Assembly (NCBI GenBank): GCA_903822055.1 | Contig: CAIJNR010000040.1 | Coordinates: 1 to 41,321, forward strand | From: an uncultured Francisellaceae bacterium | Lineage (GTDB): Bacteria; Pseudomonadota; Gammaproteobacteria; UBA6186; Azoamicaceae | Direction: 5' to 3' | Length of the DNA stretch: 41,321 nt | In this document: piece after piece, positions 36,950-41,321 of the stretch | How the letters are laid out: each line of letters begins with the position of its first letter | How positions within the stretch are numbered: the stretch's first letter is position 1 | The notes under the pieces: generated by a model | Told to the model about the DNA's origin: nothing | The model's input: only the letters and a program-made list of their open reading frames with translations | Databases searched by the model: none | Made by a program: the position numbers and the translations under genes

Positions 36950-38496
36950 ATATCTATAGGAGCTAATAAATTATTCCCAGTCATCTCAGATGGCTTATCT
37001 ATATTTAATAATGCTAAAATTGTTGGGGCTATGTCTTGTAAGCTGCGATGTTTTAAGACATTTAATTTTACTTTTTTAGTGCCAAAATATATAAAAGGAA
37101 CAGGCAAATTAGTATGGGCAGTTAGTGCCTGTTTATTTTTGCTATCATACATTAATTCGGCGTTACCATGATCAGCTGTAATAATTAAATCAATATTGGT
37201 ATCTCGAATGGCTGTTATAATTTTTCCTAAACAAGCATCTAAAGTTTCTATAGCAGCAATAGTGGCTAGCATATTGCCAGTGTGCCCTACCATATCTGCA
37301 TTAGCAAAGTTACATGCAATAAAAGAATATTTTTTTTGGTGAATGGCTTTTATAAGCTCATTAGTAATTTCTACAGCACTCATTTCCGGGGCTAAATCAT
37401 AAGTTTTAACTTTAGGAGATGGTATTAAAATTCTATCTTCTAGCGGGAAACAAATTTCTTGTCCACCGTTAAAAAAAAACGTTACATGCGGATATTTTTC
37501 TGTTTCTGCAATTTTTAGCTGACTTAAATGCTTCGATGCAAGATATGCGCTTAATACGTTATTTAGTTTCATGGGAGGGAACACTATATCAGCAGCTATA
37601 TCATCGGCATATTTAGTAAATGTAACTAATTTGATTACAGGAAAATGTTTTCTAATAAAATCAGGAAAATTTATATTAACTAGAGCATTGCATAATTGGC
37701 GTGTCCTATCTGTTCTAAAATTATAGAAAATTACCAAATCTCCATTATTTATTACAGGTGACTGCTTAATTTTAGTGGGTGACACAAATTCATCTGTTTC
37801 TAAACGATTATAGGCTTGTTGCAAACCATCTAATGCGGTTTGGGCGGTAAAATCTGCTATCCCACTAGTTAATAAATCGTAAACTTTTTTAGTTCTTTCA
37901 AATCTATTATCTCGATCCATAGCAAAAAAACGACCAGAAATACTAGCTATGGTTGCATTGGTTTTTTCTAAAGTAGCTAGGTATTTTGCAGCACTTTTTG
38001 GTGGAGTATCTCTGCCGTCTAAAAATGCATGTACTAAAACATTCGACTTGTTAGTATTGTGCATATCGATCATTTGTAATAAAGCGTATAAATGTGAGTC
38101 GTGGCTATGGATACCACCATCGGATAATAATCCTAAAATATGGATATTTTTTTGTTGCTTTATAGCAACTTTTATGTTGTTTAATAAAATTTGATTATTA
38201 AACAATGTTTTATTAGATATAGATTTATTAATTCTAACAAAATCTTGTTCAATGATTCTGCCGGCTCCTATAGCTGCGTGCCCAACTTCTGAATTACCCA
38301 TTTGCCCATCAGGCAACCCTACACTGTAGCCGCTAGCATCTATATTTGTTGTTATGGCGTTTTTAAGCAAATTATCCCAAATAGGAGTATTGGCAGATGC
38401 TATGGCATTATAGTTTTTTTCGATATTTTCTCCCCAGCCATCTAAAATTATTAATACCACACTAGACTTTAAAGAGCTTTTATTGTGTTTTGTCAT
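36946..38496 (-). CDS. gpmI: 2,3-bisphosphoglycerate-independent phosphoglycerate mutase
   Basis: This two-manganese glycolytic enzyme interconverts 3- and 2-phosphoglycerate. The alkaline-phosphatase-type start VVLIILDGWGEN, the catalytic Ser in GQMGNSEVGHAAIG, HAFLDGRDTPPKSA, FNFADMVGHTGN-like CNFANADMVGHTGN and TADHGNAE are all visible. It has 516 residues. It is divergent from the rhodanese-glutaredoxin gene, the usual start of the gpmI-yibN-grxC-secB-gpsA neighbourhood. Confidence 0.97.
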   Translation of the reverse strand: MTKHNKSSLKSSVVLIILDGWGENIEKNYNAIASANTPIWDNLLKNAITTNIDASGYSVGLPDGQMGNSEVGHAAIGAGRIIEQDFVRINKSISNKTLFNNQILLNNIKVAIKQQKNIHILGLLSDGGIHSHDSHLYALLQMIDMHNTNKSNVLVHAFLDGRDTPPKSAAKYLATLEKTNATIASISGRFFAMDRDNRFERTKKVYDLLTSGIADFTAQTALDGLQQAYNRLETDEFVSPTKIKQSPVINNGDLVIFYNFRTDRTRQLCNALVNINFPDFIRKHFPVIKLVTFTKYADDIAADIVFPPMKLNNVLSAYLASKHLSQLKIAETEKYPHVTFFFNGGQEICFPLEDRILIPSPKVKTYDLAPEMSAVEITNELIKAIHQKKYSFIACNFANADMVGHTGNMLATIAAIETLDACLGKIITAIRDTNIDLIITADHGNAELMYDSKNKQALTAHTNLPVPFIYFGTKKVKLNVLKHRSLQDIAPTILALLNIDKPSEMTGNNLLAPIDI

Positions 38497-38548
38497 GTAA
38501 ATTATGCTAGCATATGAGCATTGGAATTAAAAAGAGAAATATATAGTT

Positions 38549-39271
38549 ATGGGTAATGGTATTATAAATTTTATAAATCACAACATTGTGTTGAGCGTTA
38601 TTTTTGGTTTGGTGGTTGTGGCTTATGTATCGTTTGAGTTGTATACATGGCTGTCTGGCAACAATATAGAAAATAAAATTTCTGTTACACAGTTAACGAT
38701 GTTATTTAATCATAATAATGCCTTAGTTGTTGACATAAGAACAACAGATAATTATCAGGCTGGTCATATAATCGATGCTGTTAATATTGCAGCACTTGAT
38801 TGTAACAGTCAGCATAAATTTATTAAGTCAAATTCTGGACGCCCAATAGTCATCGTAGATGAATATGGTAAAAATGCAGCATTATGTGCATCTCATTTAT
38901 ATAAATCTGGAATTAAAGAAGTTTTGTATTTGCAAGGAGGCTTAACAGCCTGGAGAACTGCAAATATGCCATTAGTTACTTCTAAAAATAATATCAATAA
39001 TTCTAAATTAGAAAAGATAGTTATTTATAGTAAAGATTCTTGCCCATATTGTTTGAGTGCTAAAAATTTATTGCGTAGCAAGGGGTTTGTTTATAAAGAA
39101 ATTAAGGTTAATAGTGCAGATACAAAAGAATTTGCAGAAATGGTACAATTAAGTGGTGGTCTTAAAGCTGTGCCACAAATTTTTATTAATAAGCAACACA
39201 TTGGTGGTTTTGATGCCTTAAAGGCTTTGAACGACAAAGGTGAATTAGAACAAATGTTAAAAAATATTTAA
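38549..39271 (+). CDS. Membrane-anchored rhodanese-glutaredoxin fusion
   Basis: One 240-residue ORF replaces the separate yibN and grxC genes usually found here. A membrane helix (NIVLSVIFGLVVVAYVSFEL) comes first, as in YibN. A rhodanese domain follows (residues ~45-140, VVDIRTTDNYQAGHI, LYLQGGLTAWRTANMPLV). Its active-site loop reads VDEYGKNA, with Asp104 and Asn109 where Cys and Arg are expected, so sulfur transfer is probably lost. A GrxC-like glutaredoxin (residues ~157-240) has an intact CPYC at 165-168, plus VPQIFINKQHIGGFDAL. The orientation of the helix would normally leave the domains cytosolic. It leads into secB. Confidence 0.92.
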   Translation: MGNGIINFINHNIVLSVIFGLVVVAYVSFELYTWLSGNNIENKISVTQLTMLFNHNNALVVDIRTTDNYQAGHIIDAVNIAALDCNSQHKFIKSNSGRPIVIVDEYGKNAALCASHLYKSGIKEVLYLQGGLTAWRTANMPLVTSKNNINNSKLEKIVIYSKDSCPYCLSAKNLLRSKGFVYKEIKVNSADTKEFAEMVQLSGGLKAVPQIFINKQHIGGFDALKALNDKGELEQMLKNI

Positions 39272-39365
39272 AGATGTGCTAAGTTTTAAATAGATTTCTA
39301 GGAAAATGAAAATAGTGGATATGCACTATTGATGTTTAGTTAAAATTTAAGTGAGGGTAAGTATT

Positions 39366-40028
39366 ATGAAAGATTTTAAAAGTATAATGGGTAAAAAAGA
39401 CGATAAAGACAAGAAAGATAAAGATAAAAAAGATGTTCAAGTATCTGTTAGTTCGCCAAAGAAAGAAATTAATATTAACCAAAATTCAGATGCTGTTAAT
39501 AAAGAAACCCAGGAACCAGCTAACTTAACTATTCATAGTATTTTTGTGAAAGATATTTCATATGAAGCTCCATCGACTCCACAAGCATTTTCTTTATCTT
39601 GGGAACCACAAGTAAAATTTGATATTCAAGTTATGCGTAGAGCTATGGATCAGCCAGAAGGTTTACATGAAGTGGTTTTACATACGACAATTTCTACAAA
39701 ATTAAAAACAAAAAATGCAAATGGTGCAACTCCTTCAGAAGAACAAGAAATAGTGGCATTTTTAATTGATATTAAGCTTGCAGGTATGTTTACTGTTAAA
39801 GGATTGCACGATGCACAGTTAGATAGAGTATTATCAACTACAGCCCCTACAATTCTATTTCCTTATGCTGCAGAAACTGTTGCATCTTTGGTAACAAGAG
39901 GTGGTTTTCCTCAATTTATTTTGCCACCAATTGATTTTGCAACATTATATCAGCAACGTTTAGATAGTCAGAAAGCCGATGCTGGTAAACCTCAAGCTAA
40001 TAAAGATGGCGGTGCTACAGTAAATTAA
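39366..40028 (+). CDS. secB: Protein-export chaperone SecB with charged N-terminal extension
   Basis: SecB tetramers hold preproteins unfolded and pass them to SecA. The SecB fold runs from about residue 58 (LTIHSIFVKDISYEAPSTP) through GLHDAQLDRVLSTTAPTILFPYA and GGFPQFILPPIDFATLY. Ahead of it are ~55 extra residues, starting with a Lys/Asp run (KKDDKDKKDKDKKD), and a ~20-residue tail follows; 220 residues against the usual ~155. I use the ATG at 39366, with GAGGG 8 nt upstream; a GTG at 39351 overlaps that site. It lies between the rhodanese-glutaredoxin gene and gpsA, the conserved order. Confidence 0.93.
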   Translation: MKDFKSIMGKKDDKDKKDKDKKDVQVSVSSPKKEININQNSDAVNKETQEPANLTIHSIFVKDISYEAPSTPQAFSLSWEPQVKFDIQVMRRAMDQPEGLHEVVLHTTISTKLKTKNANGATPSEEQEIVAFLIDIKLAGMFTVKGLHDAQLDRVLSTTAPTILFPYAAETVASLVTRGGFPQFILPPIDFATLYQQRLDSQKADAGKPQANKDGGATVN

Positions 40029-40040
40029 TATTAGTTATTA

Positions 40041-40070
40041 GAAACTGTGCAAAGAACTTTGCACAGTTTC
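40041..40070. repeat. Short perfect palindrome, family B derivative / possible secB terminator
   Basis: GAAACTGTGCAAAG (40041-40054) and its exact complement (40057-40070) are separated by two bases. The core TGTGCAAAGAAC is the same as the outer arm of the 95-bp repeats at 1849 and 32839, so this looks like the arms with the loop deleted. It lies 13 nt after secB and may act as a terminator. Confidence 0.65.
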
Positions 40071-40095
40071 TTAGTTTAAAGAGTTAAGAGAATTT

Positions 40096-41071
40096 ATGAT
40101 AGCAGTACTTGGAGCAGGGACGTGGGGAACGGCATTAGCCATAGTATTGGCTAAAAATCGTCCCCAAGAAAAAGTATTATTTTGGGGACGTAGTAGCTAT
40201 ACCAAATATCTTCCTGACATTAAGCTTCCAGATAATATTGAGTTTACTACTGATTTATTATCAACAGTTAAATTAGTTAATGATTTATTAATAGTAGTTC
40301 CTAGTTGTGCTTTTACAGATTTAATACACCAAATAGCCCCACATGTAACTCATCATAGAATAGCATGGGCGACAAAGGGGTTAGACACTAAAACTCACAA
40401 ATTTTTTAGTCAAATTATAACTGAATTATTAGGAGAAAATTTTCCTATTGCAGTTCTATCTGGCCCTAGTTTTTCTAAAGAAGTTATTAATGGTTTACCG
40501 ACGGCAGTAGTTGTTGCTGTTCAAGAGAAAGAAATAGATCAACTGTTTGCAAATGATTTAATTAGAAGGCTACACTCTAGGACTTTTAGAGTGTACGCAA
40601 ATAATGATTTAATAGGAGTACAGTTAGGTGGAGTTTTTAAAAATATTTTAGCAGTTGCAACCGGTATTTGTGATGGATTAGGATTTGGGGCTAATACAAG
40701 AGCTGCATTAATTACTAGAGGTTTAGCTGAAATATTGCGGTTAGCAGATAAATTAGGGGCTAAGCGCCAGACATTAATGGGTCTATCTGGTGTTGGTGAT
40801 ATTTTTTTTAAGTTGTTCAGACAATCAATCACGTAATCGTAGGTTTGGTCTACTACTTGCAAGTGGTAACACCATTGAACAGGCAAAATTGCAAATTGGT
40901 CAAGCCATAGAAGCTGTGGATAATATACAAGCATTGTATCAATTAGCGATTGATAGTAATGTGGATATGCCCATAGTTGCATCAACTTGGCAAATACTTA
41001 ATAAGAATATATCTTTGCATCAAGTTGTGGAAGATTTATTGACTAGAGAACAACAAATAGAGCATGTTTAA
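40096..41071 (+). pseudogene. gpsA: Glycerol-3-phosphate dehydrogenase [NAD(P)+], frameshifted
   Basis: GpsA reduces dihydroxyacetone phosphate to sn-glycerol 3-phosphate for phospholipid synthesis. The first frame carries the NAD loop VLGAGTWGTALA, WATKGLD, SGPSFSKEV and the catalytic/substrate region GVFKNILAVATGICDGLGFGANTRAALITRGL. It breaks after GLSGVGDI in a run of eight T at 40802-40809 and hits a stop at 40834-40836. The +1 frame continues at once with SCSDNQSRNRRFGLLL and runs intact to 41071. With seven T the product would be 324 residues, a normal length. The 3' half shows no decay, so slippage-rescued expression, a recent mutation or a sequencing error are all possible. Confidence 0.9.
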
Positions 41072-41190
41072 AAAAAACTAAAAAAATGTTTTAAAATGAG
41101 CTATCCTTCAAATTAGAGGGAATTATACTATTTATTTTATACTAATTATTTTATACTAATTTTAACAATAGGCACTAAGGAGAAAATTTC

Positions 41191-41321
41191 ATGAAAGGTT
41201 TATTAAGCATAGTACTTGTTTCTTTATTAACTATATCTTCTATTTCATTAGCAGGTTGCTGTTGCCAACCACATGGTCATCATAAACATCACCATGAACA
41301 CAGCAAAATGCATCATGAACA
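41191..41321 (+). CDS. His-rich Cys-rich small lipoprotein, truncated at the window end
   Basis: The first 43 codons are in the window. A signal (GLLSIVLVSLLTISSISLAG) ends in the lipobox LAGC, so Cys23 would be lipidated. The mature chain begins CCCQPHGHHKHHHEHSKMHHE, a dense metal-binding stretch that suggests zinc, copper or nickel capture or sensing in the envelope. AAGGAG lies about 9 nt before the ATG. The 119-nt gap before it contains a tandem TATTTTATACTAAT repeat and no clear gene. The 3' end is not visible. Confidence 0.75.
   Translation, partial: MKGLLSIVLVSLLTISSISLAGCCCQPHGHHKHHHEHSKMHHE

Noticed and set aside
40539-40985. Minus-strand ORF of 148 codons
   Set aside because: It is antisense to the conserved gpsA sequence, including its frameshifted part.

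Overview
The window looks like a chromosomal segment of an AT-rich gammaproteobacterium, most likely a host-associated member of the Legionellales (Legionella/Coxiella/Berkiella-like). The basis is gene order: tyrS-mepM-anmK, recA-alaS-lysC-csrA-tRNA-Ser-tRNA-Arg, mlaFEDCB-murA, rpmBG near dut-algC, and gpmI-rhodanese/grx-secB-gpsA are conserved gammaproteobacterial blocks. Between them sit eukaryote-directed protein types: a Fic enzyme, a cysteine phytase/tyrosine phosphatase and an OTU-type protease. The genus cannot be fixed from the sequence alone.

Layout. 1-1943 is accessory: a 584-bp element with 73-bp perfect terminal inverted repeats around a DUF559 nuclease gene, a Fic gene under a nested palindromic operator, and a 95-bp palindromic repeat. 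1956-7135 holds a phytase-like phosphatase, tyrS, mepM, anmK and rubredoxin. 7132-8965 holds an effector-like orphan and a Cys/His-rich MarR regulator. 9207-14938 is the recA-alaS-lysC-csrA-tRNA block. A lone type IV pilin (14949-15473) faces away from a tight operon at 15519-21588 for outer-membrane lipid transport (Mla), peptidoglycan and phospholipid precursors, a HolD-like protein and RimI. 21614-24880 has the OTU-domain protein and a MATE transporter. 24898-27107 is a 2.1-kb segment bounded by a 70-bp direct repeat, containing DUF2167 and comF genes. It is followed by a BioC-like methyltransferase, rsmJ, a Cys-tailed membrane protein and an isolated 83-residue gene with strong promoter, structured leader and terminator. 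29259-41071 is mostly housekeeping: ftsY, rpmG, rpmB, dut, algC, rph, a DUF6492 protein, ctpA, PAP2, gpmI, a rhodanese-glutaredoxin fusion, secB and a frameshifted gpsA. The window ends inside a His-rich lipoprotein gene.

The genome is compact: convergent genes overlap at their stops (7132-7135, 27706-27709, 34649-34662, 36946-36949) and many co-directional genes overlap. The exceptions are two families of palindromic repeats in intergenic spaces. The most novel signals are the DUF559 element whose ends are REP-like palindromes, the Fic operator, the self-contained 28752-29240 transcription unit, the rhodanese-glutaredoxin fusion with a lost rhodanese cysteine, and the single-base frameshift in the T8 run of gpsA.
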